Positions 50,666 to 60,534 of a stretch of 64,000 nucleotides of DNA are shown here, one piece after another. The position numbers and the translations under genes are program-made. How positions within the stretch are numbered: position 1 is the first letter of the stretch; every line of letters starts with the position of its first letter. The DNA comes from Plasticicumulans acidivorans (GTDB taxonomy: Bacteria > Pseudomonadota > Gammaproteobacteria > Competibacterales > Competibacteraceae), in contig NZ_QGTJ01000003.1 of NCBI RefSeq assembly GCF_003182095.1, forward strand, positions 443,481 through 507,480, written 5' to 3'. Below the pieces are notes generated by a model. The model searched no databases, had not been told where the DNA came from, and worked only from the letters and a program-made list of their open reading frames with translations.

Positions 50666-52945
50666 TCAGAACGGTACGCCAAAAGTGAACTGGAACGGCT
50701 CGGACTTGTCGCCCGATTTCTTGTTGATCGGCTGTGCAACCGAGAGCACCAGCGGTCCCAGCGGCGTCAGCCACTGCATCGACAAACCCGCCGAGTAGCG
50801 CAGTTCGCTGGCATCGAAGTCATTGACATCAGAGTAGACCTGACCGATGTCGAAGAATGTCGACAAACGCACACTCTTGGCGTCCTTGACGAACGGCGCC
50901 GGGAACAGGATCTCGACGCCGCCAGCCGTCTTCAACGCACCACCCTTCGGATCGCCGTTCGACCACTCCGGACCCAGCGTATTGGTCTTGTAGCCACGCA
51001 CGGTGCGCAGACCGCCGGCATAGAAATTCTCGTAGAACGGCAAGGTGTCGGTATTACCGAAGCCATCACCGTAGCCGAATTCGAAATGCTCCAGCAGCGT
51101 CAGCGACTTGGTCAGTGGCAGGTAGGTGCTGTGGCGGTAACCAAGCTTGTACCAGCTGTCGTCACTGCCGGCCATCAGATCGAACGAGACGCGGTTGTAG
51201 GAACCGGAGTCGGCAAAAATCGCACGATTGCGCGTATCACGCGCCCAGCTCAGCTCCAGCTTCGGTCCGACATGCTTGTCGCCGTACTGATCGATGTAGT
51301 CGTAGATCTCCTGCGGCGTCTCCGAACCGTTGGTCTTGATCTTGACGCCGGAGACACCGGCGCCGACGTTGATCGTATCGGTCTCGTTGAGCGGGAAGCC
51401 AAAGGTCGCCATCAACGAGAACTCGTTGGTCAGGTAGTTGGCGAGGTTGGCCTCGGTTGCATCGGTTTCGGTGTAGTTGCCGCGGAAGCCGGCGCTGACG
51501 CCATCCGGCGTGAAATAGGGATTGGTGAACGACAGGCTGTAGATCGTGTTGACTTGGCTGTTATTGAACTGGAACGCCAGCTGGTTGCCGGTACCCATGA
51601 AGTTCTGCTGCGACACGCTGGCATTCAGCAGTACGCCGGCGTCCTGACCGTAACCGACACCGAGCGAGAGGCTGCCCGCCGGCCGTTCGGTAATCGAATA
51701 ATTGATGTCCACCTGGTCGGTGGTACCCGCTACGGCAGGCGTTTCAATGGTTGCATCCTGAACAAAGGTCAGGCGCTCCAGGCGCTCCTTGGAACGGTTG
51801 ACATCACGCGTCGAGAACCAGCTGCCTTCGGCCTGGCGCATCTCACGGCGCAGGACGTCATCCTGCGTCTTGACGTTGCCCTTGAAGTTGATGCGCCGCA
51901 CGTAGACACGGCGTCCCGGGTCGACCACCAGATTGATCGCTACCGTGTGTTTGACATCGTCGATTTCCGGCACCGCATTGACGTTGGCAAACGCGAAGCC
52001 ATCGTCACCCAAACGGTCGGTAATCGCCTTGGTGCTCTCATTGAGGGCGCTGCGCGAGAAGGTATCCCCGGCCTTGAGCTTGAGCAGTGCCTTGAGCTGA
52101 TCCATCGGCACGAGGGTCTGCCCGGACAGCTGCACGTCACGCACCGTATAGCGCTCGCCCTCGTTGATATTGATCGTGATGTAAATGTCTTTTTTGTCCG
52201 GCGTGATGCTGACCTGCGTCGAATCGACATTGAAGCGCAGGTAGCCGGCATCCATGTAGAACGAGCGCAGCGCCTCCAGGTCACCGGCAAGCTTCTGCTT
52301 CGAATACTGATCGTCCTTGGTCAGCAGCGAGAACCAGCCTCCGGTCGAGCTCTGCATCAGATCGAGCAGCTCGCCTTCTTTGAAGGACTTGGCACCGACG
52401 ATGTTGATCTGCTTGATACGTGCAGCGATACCCTCGGAAATATCGATGTTGATCGCCACACGATTGCGCTCGAGATTGCGCACCTGCGTATCGATCCTCA
52501 CCGCGTACTTGCCGCGGGCGTAGTACTGCCGGTTGAGCTCCTGTTCGACCTTGTCGAGCAGAGCGCGGTCAAACACACGTCCCTCGGCGAGCCCGACCGT
52601 CTTCAGCGACTTCTGCAGATCTTCGGTGCCGATGTCCTTGTTGCCGCTTATCTTCACTTCGGCGATCGACGGACGCTCGACAACATTGACGACCAGCACG
52701 TCGCCATCCCGCTCCAGCGACACATCCGTGAAAAAGCCGGTACGGAACAGCGCTCTGATCAACTCCGGAAAATCTTCCTGACGAACCTTCTGCCCGGCAT
52801 GAACCGGCAGATAGTTGAACACCGTGCCCGCAGAAATACGCTGCAATCCGTCGACGCGAATGTCCTTGACAACAAATTCAGCAGCATGCGCCAGCGGGGC
52901 AACGAGGCATGCGGTCAGCAGAAGGCTACTTTGGAGTCGGTTCAT
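50666..52945 (-). CDS. bamA: Outer-membrane protein assembly factor BamA
   Basis: A 759-residue Omp85 protein that folds and inserts beta-barrel proteins into the outer membrane. It has a signal peptide (to AHA, about residue 21), five POTRA domains (about 22-420) and a 16-strand barrel (about 425-759). The conserved lid-loop motif reads VRGY (about 647-650), where many homologues have VRGF. The chain ends in Phe, the usual C-terminal barrel signal. E. coli BamA is 810 residues, so some surface loops are probably shorter here. It follows rseP by 37 bp. Confidence 0.97.
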   Translation of the reverse strand: MNRLQSSLLLTACLVAPLAHAAEFVVKDIRVDGLQRISAGTVFNYLPVHAGQKVRQEDFPELIRALFRTGFFTDVSLERDGDVLVVNVVERPSIAEVKISGNKDIGTEDLQKSLKTVGLAEGRVFDRALLDKVEQELNRQYYARGKYAVRIDTQVRNLERNRVAINIDISEGIAARIKQINIVGAKSFKEGELLDLMQSSTGGWFSLLTKDDQYSKQKLAGDLEALRSFYMDAGYLRFNVDSTQVSITPDKKDIYITININEGERYTVRDVQLSGQTLVPMDQLKALLKLKAGDTFSRSALNESTKAITDRLGDDGFAFANVNAVPEIDDVKHTVAINLVVDPGRRVYVRRINFKGNVKTQDDVLRREMRQAEGSWFSTRDVNRSKERLERLTFVQDATIETPAVAGTTDQVDINYSITERPAGSLSLGVGYGQDAGVLLNASVSQQNFMGTGNQLAFQFNNSQVNTIYSLSFTNPYFTPDGVSAGFRGNYTETDATEANLANYLTNEFSLMATFGFPLNETDTINVGAGVSGVKIKTNGSETPQEIYDYIDQYGDKHVGPKLELSWARDTRNRAIFADSGSYNRVSFDLMAGSDDSWYKLGYRHSTYLPLTKSLTLLEHFEFGYGDGFGNTDTLPFYENFYAGGLRTVRGYKTNTLGPEWSNGDPKGGALKTAGGVEILFPAPFVKDAKSVRLSTFFDIGQVYSDVNDFDASELRYSAGLSMQWLTPLGPLVLSVAQPINKKSGDKSEPFQFTFGVPF

Positions 52946-52982
52946 GGTTTACGCGAACAGGGGCTCGCCGTGCGGGCCCGGT

Positions 52983-54341
52983 TCAGGGACCAAGCAGACG
53001 GGCCAGATCGTTGTAGAAAGCCAGTCCCATCAGCGCGAGCAGCAGTGCGAGGCCGATGCGCTGCCCCACACCCTGCACCGCCTCGGACACCGGACTGCCC
53101 TTGACCATCTCGACGCAGTACCACGCGAGATGGCCGCCATCCAGAACGGGCACGGGTAGCAGATTCAGCACGCCGAGACTGATGCTGACCAGCGCCAGGA
53201 ACGAGAGAAACGCCGACCAGCCCACTGCCGCCGACTGCCCTGCCATCTGCGCAATCGTCAAAGGCCCGCTGAGGTTATCCAGCGAGGCCTCGCCGACGAG
53301 CATTCTCCCCAGCATGCGCAGCGTGAATGCGGACATTTCCCACGTCTTGGTCACTGCAGCCGCAGCAGCCTCGAACGGCCCATAACGTACCACGACGCGT
53401 AATGAATCGGCGAGATCTTGCGGCACTGCAGCATGAACACCTGCCAAGCCTTCCTTACCACGCGGCGTATCGCGCACCGCGGGTATCAGCGTCAGCGTTC
53501 TCGCGACATCATCATGCTCGACCGTCACCTGCATCGCCTGACCGGGATGCGCGCGCACCCGCGCCGCCCACTGCTCCCAGTCACCGATGCGCTCACCGTC
53601 AACCGAGACGACGCGGTCACCGACCTGCAGCCCCGCAGCGGCTCCGGCACCCTCGGCTATCAAACCACCGATGACGGCCGGCAGACGCGGACGGTAGGGC
53701 AACAAGCCGAGCGTGCTCAACATGTCGCCGTTGGCAGCGAAATCCTCCGGCAACGCCAGCGAGCGATTCGCCGGCTGGCCATACTGATCGCGCACACGGA
53801 TTTCAAGTGTGCCGCCGGGCTTGGCCAACTCGGCAAGGCGCATCAGCACCAGATCAAGACTGCCTGCTCCCTCACCGTCGATGGAGACAACTTCATCGCC
53901 TTCCTGAAAGCCCGCAACGGCAGCAGCCGTGCCCGCTGGTGGTGCCGACAGCACCGGACGTACCTGCGGCACCCCCGAGCTGAACAAAACACAGTAAGCA
54001 AGAATTGCAAATATGAAGTTGAACAGCGGCCCCGCAGCGACAATGGCGAAACGGCGCGCAACCGGCTGACGATCGAAAGCCTGCGCCTCACTGCCCGCCG
54101 GCACCTCACCTTCGCGCCCATCGAGCATGCGCACATAGCCACCGAGCGGAATGGCACCGATGACGTACTCGACACCGTCACGCCCCAGCCTCCGCCACAG
54201 CGGGCGCCCGAAACCGACGGAAAAGCGCAGTACCCGCACGCCGCACCGGCGCGCTACCCAGAAATGGCCGAACTCATGAACGGTGATCAGGACCCCGAGG
54301 GTAACGATCAGCGCCAGAAACGACAGCAGCGGTTGGCCCAT
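52983..54341 (-). CDS. rseP: Site-2 protease RseP
   Basis: A 452-residue intramembrane zinc metalloprotease. In the sigma-E pathway it cuts RseA after DegS. The zinc motif HEFGH (residues 22-26) lies in the first helix and LDGGH near the C-terminus supplies the third ligand. Two PDZ domains lie between (about 115-200 and 205-300: GDEVVSIDGEGAGSLDL; VGDRVVSVDGERIGDWEQW). Length equals E. coli RseP (450). Position between dxr and bamA is standard. Confidence 0.97.
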   Translation of the reverse strand: MGQPLLSFLALIVTLGVLITVHEFGHFWVARRCGVRVLRFSVGFGRPLWRRLGRDGVEYVIGAIPLGGYVRMLDGREGEVPAGSEAQAFDRQPVARRFAIVAAGPLFNFIFAILAYCVLFSSGVPQVRPVLSAPPAGTAAAVAGFQEGDEVVSIDGEGAGSLDLVLMRLAELAKPGGTLEIRVRDQYGQPANRSLALPEDFAANGDMLSTLGLLPYRPRLPAVIGGLIAEGAGAAAGLQVGDRVVSVDGERIGDWEQWAARVRAHPGQAMQVTVEHDDVARTLTLIPAVRDTPRGKEGLAGVHAAVPQDLADSLRVVVRYGPFEAAAAAVTKTWEMSAFTLRMLGRMLVGEASLDNLSGPLTIAQMAGQSAAVGWSAFLSFLALVSISLGVLNLLPVPVLDGGHLAWYCVEMVKGSPVSEAVQGVGQRIGLALLLALMGLAFYNDLARLLGP

Positions 54342-54343
54342 CT

Positions 54344-55558
54344 TTATCTCTCCAGCGTGTGCAAACGGGCTTTCGCCTCGTCCCTGGCCCGCACATCGGC
54401 AGCCAGCACGATTTCGAGATCGCTTGCCGCCTGCGAGTTCACATGCGTGAGCACGTACTCGTTGAGACTGGCAATGTCAGTAAAACGGATACGCCCCTGC
54501 AGGAAGGCTTCCACGGCGACTTCATTGGCCGCGTTGAGCACAGCCGGGGCCGTACCGCCCGCTTCGAGCGCGGCATAGGCAAGCCGCAGACATGGAAAAC
54601 GCGTGAAGTCCGGCGCGCTGAAATCCAGCCGGCCGATCTTGCACAGCTCCAGTGGACTAACGCCCGAAACGATACGCTGCGGCCAGCCCAGAGCATGGGC
54701 GATCGGCGTACGCATGTCAGGGTTGCCGAGCTGTGCCAGCACCGAGCCATCGACGTACTCGACCATCGAGTGAATCACGCTCTGCGGATGAATCACCACA
54801 TCGATATGAGCCGGCGCCAGACCGAACAGCCAGTGCGCTTCGATCAGCTCAAGACCTTTATTCATCATCGTCGCCGAATCGACGGAGATCTTGCGCCCCA
54901 TCGACCAGTTCGGATGCGCGCAGGCCTGATCCGGGGTGACATTGGCCAGAGTGTCGAGCGGCGCATCCCGAAATGGTCCGCCGGATGCGGTCAGCAGAAT
55001 ACGTGTGATGCCGCGATCCACACCGCTGCCAGCCTGCATCGCCGGCGGCAGGCACTGAAAGATGGCGTTATGTTCGCTGTCGATCGGCAGCAGGGTCGCG
55101 CCATGACTGCGCACCGCATCCATGAACAGACGCCCGGACATCACCAGCGCTTCTTTGTTGGCGAGCAGAACGCGCTTGCCGGCCCGCACCGCTGCCAGCG
55201 CAGGCAACAGCCCCGCCGCGCCGACCACCGCCGCCATGACCACGGGAGCCTCGGCAGCGGCGGCAACATCGATCATGGCCTGCGCGCCACCCAGCACCTG
55301 GGTCGAGCAGCCCAGCGCCGCCAGGCGGGTACGCAGCTCACCGACACCCTGCACATCAGCCAGCACGGCATAACGCGGGCTATGCCGCTGGCACAGCTCG
55401 GCCAGGAGCTCGATGCTGCGGTGAGCCGTCAGGGCAAAAACCCGATAGCGATCCGGATGACGAGCCAGCACATCAAGTGTGCTGAGCCCGATCGAACCGG
55501 TCGCGCCGAGCACGGTGACACCCTGAGGATACAGCCCTGCGTTCGACTCACTGTGCAT
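54344..55558 (-). CDS. dxr: 1-deoxy-D-xylulose-5-phosphate reductoisomerase
   Basis: A 404-residue enzyme of the MEP pathway converting DXP to MEP with NADPH. The NADPH loop [19 protein letters not shown] (residues 18-36) is followed by [31 protein letters not shown] and [23 protein letters not shown], which hold the metal and substrate ligands. It supplies the same pathway as ispD and ispF, 26 kb away in the window. It follows cdsA by 3 bp and precedes rseP by 2 bp. Confidence 0.98.
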   Translation of the reverse strand: MHSESNAGLYPQGVTVLGATGSIGLSTLDVLARHPDRYRVFALTAHRSIELLAELCQRHSPRYAVLADVQGVGELRTRLAALGCSTQVLGGAQAMIDVAAAAEAPVVMAAVVGAAGLLPALAAVRAGKRVLLANKEALVMSGRLFMDAVRSHGATLLPIDSEHNAIFQCLPPAMQAGSGVDRGITRILLTASGGPFRDAPLDTLANVTPDQACAHPNWSMGRKISVDSATMMNKGLELIEAHWLFGLAPAHIDVVIHPQSVIHSMVEYVDGSVLAQLGNPDMRTPIAHALGWPQRIVSGVSPLELCKIGRLDFSAPDFTRFPCLRLAYAALEAGGTAPAVLNAANEVAVEAFLQGRIRFTDIASLNEYVLTHVNSQAASDLEIVLAADVRARDEAKARLHTLER

Positions 55559-55561
55559 GCT

Positions 55562-56374
55562 TCAGCATCCCGTCAGCCACAGCCCCATGACGAAGACCGG
55601 CGCCGCAGCAGCCAGGCTGTCCAGACGATCGAGAATGCCACCATGACCAGGCAGCAACTGACCACTGTCCTTGGCTCCGTGCTGGCGCTTGAGCATCGAC
55701 TCAAACAAATCACCGGCGATGGATACCACCACGGTGACCAGGCAGACGATCAGAAAGAGTGGCCAACGCACCAGCGGCAAGCCGATCCACAGGGCACCGA
55801 CGACCGCTGTCAGCACAGCTGCAGCCAGTGCGCCCCAGGCTCCTTCGCGGGTTTTGCCGGGACTGAGCGTCGGTGCCAGCTTGACCCGACCGAAACGCCG
55901 GCCGACAAAAAAAGCGCCGATGTCGGCGGCCGCTACCAGTGCGATCAGCAGCAGCACATAAGCTGGCCCCCAGCCATCAGCCCGGTGCAGCTGCGTCACT
56001 GCAGCCAGCGGCCCCACCAGAACCAGCAGTCCTATCCATGCCCAGCAGTGCTGGCTGTCACGACGCTGCGGCTGAGCAGCAAAGCGCACCAACCAGACCG
56101 GCGCGCAGAGCAGCCAGAAAACAGCTGCCCCAGCTACAAGCAAAGCGATAAACCGCCCAGAACCGAACACAGCGGAGCAAAGCAGCACCGCGAAAGTCGT
56201 GCACCAGAGCATGCGGTCTGCGGCATCAAGCCGCAGCAGACGCGTCCACTCCATGCCTCCGATGAACACCGCGACACCGCAGAACACGCCAAACCAGTTG
56301 CTCGGCAACGCCAGCACGCCGTAGATGACGACCGCGGCCAGCGCGAGCGCTGTAAGCACGCGCTGCTTAAGCAC
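55562..56374 (-). CDS. cdsA: Phosphatidate cytidylyltransferase
   Basis: A 270-residue integral membrane enzyme that makes CDP-diacylglycerol, the precursor of all phospholipids. About eight helices are predicted. The family signature in the C-terminal half includes GRRFGRVKLAPTLSPGKTREG and a SIAGDLFESMLKRQHGAKDSGQLLPGHGGILDRLDS block with the catalytic Asp residues. I take GTG 56374 as start: MLKQRVLTALAL then aligns with E. coli CdsA, and the GTG overlaps the uppS stop by 8 bases (GTGCTTAA). The upstream ATG frame extends far into uppS and is rejected. Confidence 0.94.
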   Translation of the reverse strand: MLKQRVLTALALAAVVIYGVLALPSNWFGVFCGVAVFIGGMEWTRLLRLDAADRMLWCTTFAVLLCSAVFGSGRFIALLVAGAAVFWLLCAPVWLVRFAAQPQRRDSQHCWAWIGLLVLVGPLAAVTQLHRADGWGPAYVLLLIALVAAADIGAFFVGRRFGRVKLAPTLSPGKTREGAWGALAAAVLTAVVGALWIGLPLVRWPLFLIVCLVTVVVSIAGDLFESMLKRQHGAKDSGQLLPGHGGILDRLDSLAAAAPVFVMGLWLTGC

Positions 56375-57125
56375 CGCCGCGCTGCTCGACCTGATCGCCG
56401 GTACGACCAAAACGCCGCTGCCGCCCTGCAAACGAAAGCATGGCCGTGTCCAGTGCTGCCTCATCGAAGTCCGGCCACAGGCATTCGGTGAAATAAAATT
56501 CCGTGTAAGCCATTTGCCACAGTAAAAAATTACTGATGCGCTCTTCTCCGCCAGTGCGAATGAACAGATCCGGCTCCGGCAGATCGGCAAGACTCATGTA
56601 AGGGCTCAGGGTTTCGGCCGTAATATCTTCGGCCGCAAGCCGGCCCGCAACGACATCAAGCGCTGCTCGACGTGCTGCCTGAGCGATATCCCAACGTCCG
56701 CCATAGTTGGCGGCGATCACCAGCGTCATGCCGGTATTGCGCCCAGTAGTTTCCTCCGCCAGCCGCATCGACTCACACAGTCGGGAAGAAAACGCGGAGC
56801 GGTCACCGATGAAACGCAAACGTGCGTTGTTGTCCATCAGGCGCTTGATTTCGGAGCGCAGCACGACACTGAACAGCTCCATCAGCAATTTGACTTCCAG
56901 CGCCGGCCGCCGCCAGTTTTCGCTGCTGAACGCAAACAGCGTCATCGCTTCGAGACCACGATCGATACCGTGCTGCACGACGCGACGCAGCGACTTCACC
57001 CCTTCGCGGTGACCCAATGGCCGCGGCAAACGCCGCTGCTTCGCCCAGCGACCATTGCCGTCCATGATGATGGCGACATGACGCGGCAACCCCTGCCCCG
57101 TCTCCTGCGTATCGGCACTCGTCAA
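56367..57125 (-). CDS. uppS: Undecaprenyl diphosphate synthase
   Basis: A 252-residue cis-prenyltransferase that makes the lipid carrier for peptidoglycan and LPS sugars. The signature HVAIIMDGNGRWAKQR (catalytic Asp in MDGN) is followed by GHREGVKSLRRVV, FAFSSENW and LFIRTGGEERISNFLLWQ. No suitable ATG precedes the signature except one deep inside frr. I choose TTG 57125, which has AAGGA 7 bases upstream and gives the normal family length (E. coli 253). Confidence 0.93.
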   Translation of the reverse strand: MTSADTQETGQGLPRHVAIIMDGNGRWAKQRRLPRPLGHREGVKSLRRVVQHGIDRGLEAMTLFAFSSENWRRPALEVKLLMELFSVVLRSEIKRLMDNNARLRFIGDRSAFSSRLCESMRLAEETTGRNTGMTLVIAANYGGRWDIAQAARRAALDVVAGRLAAEDITAETLSPYMSLADLPEPDLFIRTGGEERISNFLLWQMAYTEFYFTECLWPDFDEAALDTAMLSFAGRQRRFGRTGDQVEQRGGA

Positions 57126-57171
57126 AGGTCGATTCCTTTTCGTGACCGCGGCTGGCGCAACAAAATCGGTT

Positions 57172-57729
57172 TCAGATTTCCAGTAACTCGGCTTCCTTCG
57201 CCTCGACCAGCTTATCGATTTCATCGACGAAGCGGTCGGTCAGCTTCTGGACGTCGTCGGCGGCGCGACGCTCTTCGTCCTCGCTGATTTCCTTTTCCTT
57301 CTGCAGCATTTTGAGATCTGCAAGCGCATCGCGGCGAATATTGCGCACCGCCACCTTTGCGCTCTCGCCTTCATGGCGCACGACCTTGCCCATCTCACGA
57401 CGGCGCTGCTCGGTCAACGGCGGTAACGGCACGCGGATGACGGTACCGGCGGTTGCCGGATTCAGGCCGAGATCGGAGGACATGATAGCCTTCTCGATCG
57501 GCCCAACCATGGTCTTGTCCCAAGGCTGTACGACCAGTGTGCGCGGATCACCGACAGTGATGGACGCCGCCTGCGAAAGCGGCACCTCGTTGCCATAAAA
57601 CTCGACGTGAACATGATCGAGCAGGCTGACGTGGGCGCGCCCTGTACGCAGTTTCGCCAATTCATGCCGCAGGGAATCAATGCTTTTTTCCATGCGGGAA
57701 CCGGCGTCTTTCTTGATCTCGTTGATCAT
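57172..57729 (-). CDS. frr: Ribosome-recycling factor
   Basis: A 185-residue factor that, with EF-G, splits the ribosome after termination. It has the three-helix-bundle pattern: an N-terminal helix [20 protein letters not shown], the [20 protein letters not shown] block, and a C-terminal helix with [13 protein letters not shown]. Length equals E. coli Frr (185). It follows pyrH by 6 bp and precedes uppS by 46 bp. Confidence 0.98.
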   Translation of the reverse strand: MINEIKKDAGSRMEKSIDSLRHELAKLRTGRAHVSLLDHVHVEFYGNEVPLSQAASITVGDPRTLVVQPWDKTMVGPIEKAIMSSDLGLNPATAGTVIRVPLPPLTEQRRREMGKVVRHEGESAKVAVRNIRRDALADLKMLQKEKEISEDEERRAADDVQKLTDRFVDEIDKLVEAKEAELLEI

Positions 57730-57735
57730 CGAAAA

Positions 57736-58461
57736 CTAGCCTCGAACGACGGTGGTGCAGACACCTTGTCCTGTCACGATGCGGACGATTTCGCCGTGCG
57801 TATTGAGATTGAACACCTTGAGCGGCATTGCATGCTCACGGCACATCACCAGCGCTGTCGTATCCATCACCTGCAATTTGCGGGCGATAGCATCATCGTA
57901 GGTGATCGTGTCGTAACGAACAGCCGTCGGGTCCTTCATCGGATCAGCGGAATAGATGCCGTCGACCTTCGTGGCCTTCAGCATGACGTCCGCGTTGATT
58001 TCAATGGCGCGCAGGCTGGCAGCGGAATCGGTCGTAAAAAACGGGTTACCGGTCCCCGCAGCAAAAATCACCACTCGGCCCTTTTCCAGATGGCGGATAG
58101 CGCGGCGCCGGATGTAATCCTCGCAAACCTGATTGATACGCACGGCCGACATGACCCGCGCGAAGACACCGATCCGCTCAAGCGAATCCTGCATGGCCAG
58201 GGAGTTCATCACGGTCGCGAGCATGCCCATGTGATCGCCGGTGACACGATCCATACCGCCCTCGGCCAGACCAGCGCCGCGGAACAGGTTGCCGCCACCG
58301 ATCACCATGCCGATCTCTACGCCGAGCCGGTTGAGTTGAGCTACCTCGGCGGCGACCCTCTGGATGACGGCCGGATCAATACCGAAGTCGCCATCGCCCA
58401 TCAGGGCTTCACCGCTGAGCTTAAGGAGGATTCGCTTGTAGACGGGTCTAGTGTCCGGCAT
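57736..58461 (-). CDS. pyrH: UMP kinase
   Basis: A 241-residue kinase that phosphorylates UMP to UDP; it is hexameric and regulated by GTP and UTP in proteobacteria. The sequence starts [20 protein letters not shown], closely matching E. coli PyrH (241). [25 protein letters not shown] and [25 protein letters not shown] are also conserved. ATG 58461 is chosen for length. A TTG at 58488 lies 9 codons upstream and cannot be excluded, because neither has a well-spaced ribosome binding site. Confidence 0.95.
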   Translation of the reverse strand: MPDTRPVYKRILLKLSGEALMGDGDFGIDPAVIQRVAAEVAQLNRLGVEIGMVIGGGNLFRGAGLAEGGMDRVTGDHMGMLATVMNSLAMQDSLERIGVFARVMSAVRINQVCEDYIRRRAIRHLEKGRVVIFAAGTGNPFFTTDSAASLRAIEINADVMLKATKVDGIYSADPMKDPTAVRYDTITYDDAIARKLQVMDTTALVMCREHAMPLKVFNLNTHGEIVRIVTGQGVCTTVVRG

Positions 58462-58577
58462 GGCCTCATGGGTCCTGTCAGTCGGCAATCGGGCAAGTTT
58501 ACAGAAATCCGCCCCCGCGCGCGGAGGCGGCCCGCCGCGTTCGTCATGAACAGCAGCGGGACAAAGGCCGGATGCGC

Positions 58578-59465
58578 TCAGCTGGCGCGTACCTGCGCCA
58601 TGACTTCCTCGGCAAAGTTCTCGCTCTTCTTCTCGATACCTTCGCCGAGCTCAAGGCGCTGGAAGCCGACGACGCTGGCGCCCTTGGACTTGAGCAGCTT
58701 CTCGACAGTCTGCTTGCCTTCGGGATCCTTGACGAAGACCTGACCGAGCAGCGTGTTCTCGTTCAGATACTTGCGCACGCGACCTTCAACCATCTTCGCG
58801 GCGATGTCGGCCGGCTTGCCCTCGTTGACAGCCTGAGCCATGGCGATTTCGCGCTCTTTGTCGACGACATCGGCCGGAACCTGCTCAGGCGAGACGCACA
58901 GCGGACGGCTCGCGGCGATGTGCATCGCAACGTCCCTGGCCAGCTCCTCGTCACCGCCATTCAGCTCGACCAGCACACCGATGCGCGTGCCGTGCAGATA
59001 AGCTGCCAGGACACCGCCTTCGGTCGCGAAGCGCACGAAACGACGCACGGCGATGTTCTCGCCAATCTTGGCGACCAGCTCACGGCGGACGTCATCGACG
59101 CTCTTGCCGTCGGCCAGCGGCGCCGCCAGCAGCGCGTCCAGATCCGCAGGATCCTGTGCCAACACGCAATCCGCCACTGCACCTGCGAACGCGTTGAAGT
59201 CATCACCCTTGGCGACGAAGTCGGTTTCGCAGTTGACTTCGACCAGCGCAAGCACGGCGCCATCGGCCGACTGCCGCACCACCAGCGTACCCTCAGCCGC
59301 CGTGCGCCCGGCCTTCTTATCGGCCTTCGCCAGCCCCTGCTTGCGCATCAGCTCGACTGCGGCATCGATATCGCCATCGGTCTCGGTCAGCGCTTTTTTG
59401 CATTCCATCATGCCCGAGCCGGTGCGCTCGCGCAGTTCCTTCACCTGGGCGGCAGTAATAGCCAT
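58578..59465 (-). CDS. tsf: Elongation factor Ts
   Basis: A 295-residue nucleotide-exchange factor that recycles EF-Tu. The N-terminal UBA-like domain has [21 protein letters not shown], and the TDFV contact with EF-Tu appears as [15 protein letters not shown] (about 78-92). The coiled-coil and second core domains follow. AGGTAA lies upstream of the ATG. A terminator or attenuator lies between rpsB and tsf, as in E. coli. Confidence 0.98.
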   Translation of the reverse strand: MAITAAQVKELRERTGSGMMECKKALTETDGDIDAAVELMRKQGLAKADKKAGRTAAEGTLVVRQSADGAVLALVEVNCETDFVAKGDDFNAFAGAVADCVLAQDPADLDALLAAPLADGKSVDDVRRELVAKIGENIAVRRFVRFATEGGVLAAYLHGTRIGVLVELNGGDEELARDVAMHIAASRPLCVSPEQVPADVVDKEREIAMAQAVNEGKPADIAAKMVEGRVRKYLNENTLLGQVFVKDPEGKQTVEKLLKSKGASVVGFQRLELGEGIEKKSENFAEEVMAQVRAS

Positions 59466-59513
59466 GATTCAGTTACCTCGAAATTCGCGCGCCGCGATCG
59501 AGCGTTCGCGCTC

Positions 59514-59546
59514 GAAAAAAAGCCCGCACGCCGGGAGCACGCGGGC
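59514..59546 (-). terminator. Hairpin with T-tract between rpsB and tsf
   Basis: On the minus strand GCCCGC-N13-GCGGGC is followed by a run of seven T residues (complement of 59515-59521). It lies 23-55 bp after the rpsB stop and before tsf. E. coli also has an intercistronic terminator here. It probably lowers tsf relative to rpsB transcription. Confidence 0.8.
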
Positions 59547-59568
59547 CATGACCCAAACGGCGGGCAGT

Positions 59569-60315
59569 TTACCCGGCGTTCTTTTCGGCCTCGACCTCGA
59601 CGAACTCTTCGTCCGCGCGAGCACTCACCGGCAATGCACCACGAGCCTCCAGCACCGACGCAGCGGCGCCGTCGGCATACAGGCTGATCGCACGGATCGC
59701 ATCGTCGTTACCCGGAATGACGTAATCGACGCCGTCCGGCGAATTGTTGGTATCGACCACACCGACGACGGGAATGCCCAGCTTCTGCGCTTCCTGAACG
59801 GCAATGCGCTCATGGCCGACATCGATGACGAACAGTGCATCCGGCAGCGCCGGCATGTCCTTGATACCACCGAGGCTGCGCTCAAGCTTTTCCAGCTCGC
59901 GCCTGAGCAGGATGACTTCCTTCTTCGACAGGCGGTCGAAAGAGCCGTCGACCGACATCTGCTCAAGATCCTTCAGACGCTTGATCGACTGACGGACCGT
60001 CTTGAAATTCGTCAGCATGCCGCCGAGCCAGCGGTGATTGACGAACGGCATGCCGCAACGCGCTGCCGCCTCGGCAACCGCGGTACGCGCCGAACGCTTG
60101 GTGCCGACGAACAGCACGCGACCGCCATTGGCAGCCAGCTTGCCGACGAAATTCATCGCGTCGTTGAACATCGGCAGGGTTTTCTCAAGATTCACGATAT
60201 GAATCTTGCTGCGCGCGCCGAAGATGTACGGACCCATCTTCGGGTTCCAGTAACGGGTCTGGTGGCCGAAGTGGCAACCAGCCTCCAGCATCTCGCGCAT
60301 GGAAACAGTGGACAT
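59569..60315 (-). CDS. rpsB: 30S ribosomal protein S2
   Basis: A 248-residue ribosomal protein of the small subunit, needed for S1 binding. The S2 blocks are all present: [57 protein letters not shown] and [19 protein letters not shown]. Length is near E. coli S2 (241). GGAG lies 9 bases before the ATG. Free S2 represses this operon in E. coli through the leader; the leader here looks structured. Confidence 0.98.
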   Translation of the reverse strand: MSTVSMREMLEAGCHFGHQTRYWNPKMGPYIFGARSKIHIVNLEKTLPMFNDAMNFVGKLAANGGRVLFVGTKRSARTAVAEAAARCGMPFVNHRWLGGMLTNFKTVRQSIKRLKDLEQMSVDGSFDRLSKKEVILLRRELEKLERSLGGIKDMPALPDALFVIDVGHERIAVQEAQKLGIPVVGVVDTNNSPDGVDYVIPGNDDAIRAISLYADGAAASVLEARGALPVSARADEEFVEVEAEKNAG

Positions 60316-60434
60316 CGATAAATCTCCAGAAATATTCGGGGTTTAGCCTCCACGCACCCCAACCGGCGACCTGTAAAGGCACCCCGCCAGTCGTGACGGC
60401 CACGTGTGAGAAGTGTTTGCATTGCCCTCAGGGC
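60316..60434 (-). promoter_or_regulatory. rpsB leader RNA, candidate S2 autoregulatory element
   Basis: About 120 bases of untranslated leader precede rpsB. It contains GGGGTGCGTGGAGGCTAA followed by ACCCC, a conserved-looking segment that can pair GGGGT with ACCCC just upstream of the ribosome binding site. A GCCCT/AGGGC hairpin lies near the 5' end. In gammaproteobacteria the rpsB leader is the target for repression by S2, so I infer the same role. Confidence 0.5.
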
Positions 60435-60440
60435 GGGCGC

Positions 60441-60470
60441 TTTATAGCATAATTCGTTTTTCCTGCCTAA
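60441..60470 (-). promoter_or_regulatory. Candidate rpsB-tsf promoter
   Basis: On the minus strand TTAGGC (60470-60465), an 18-bp spacer and TATAAA (60446-60441) are followed by a very GC-rich discriminator (GCGCCCGCC). This pattern is usual for stringently controlled ribosomal promoters. TATGCT, overlapping the same stretch, is an alternative -10 box. Confidence 0.5.
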
Positions 60471-60534
60471 CCGTCCACACCCGTGCCCGGGTGAGCACGA
60501 CGGTGGGCGCCGCCTCAAGAGATTTGCCATCCGC

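Noticed and set aside
49364-53104. A 1246-residue plus-strand frame opposite lpxD, skp and bamA
   Set aside because: It is the antisense of three well-recognised genes, has Arg/His/Asp-rich low-information content, no domain I know and no ribosome binding site. Long antisense frames are expected in GC-rich coding DNA.
54359-56491. A 710-residue plus-strand frame opposite dxr and cdsA
   Set aside because: Antisense shadow; rich in His, Arg and Gln with no domain.
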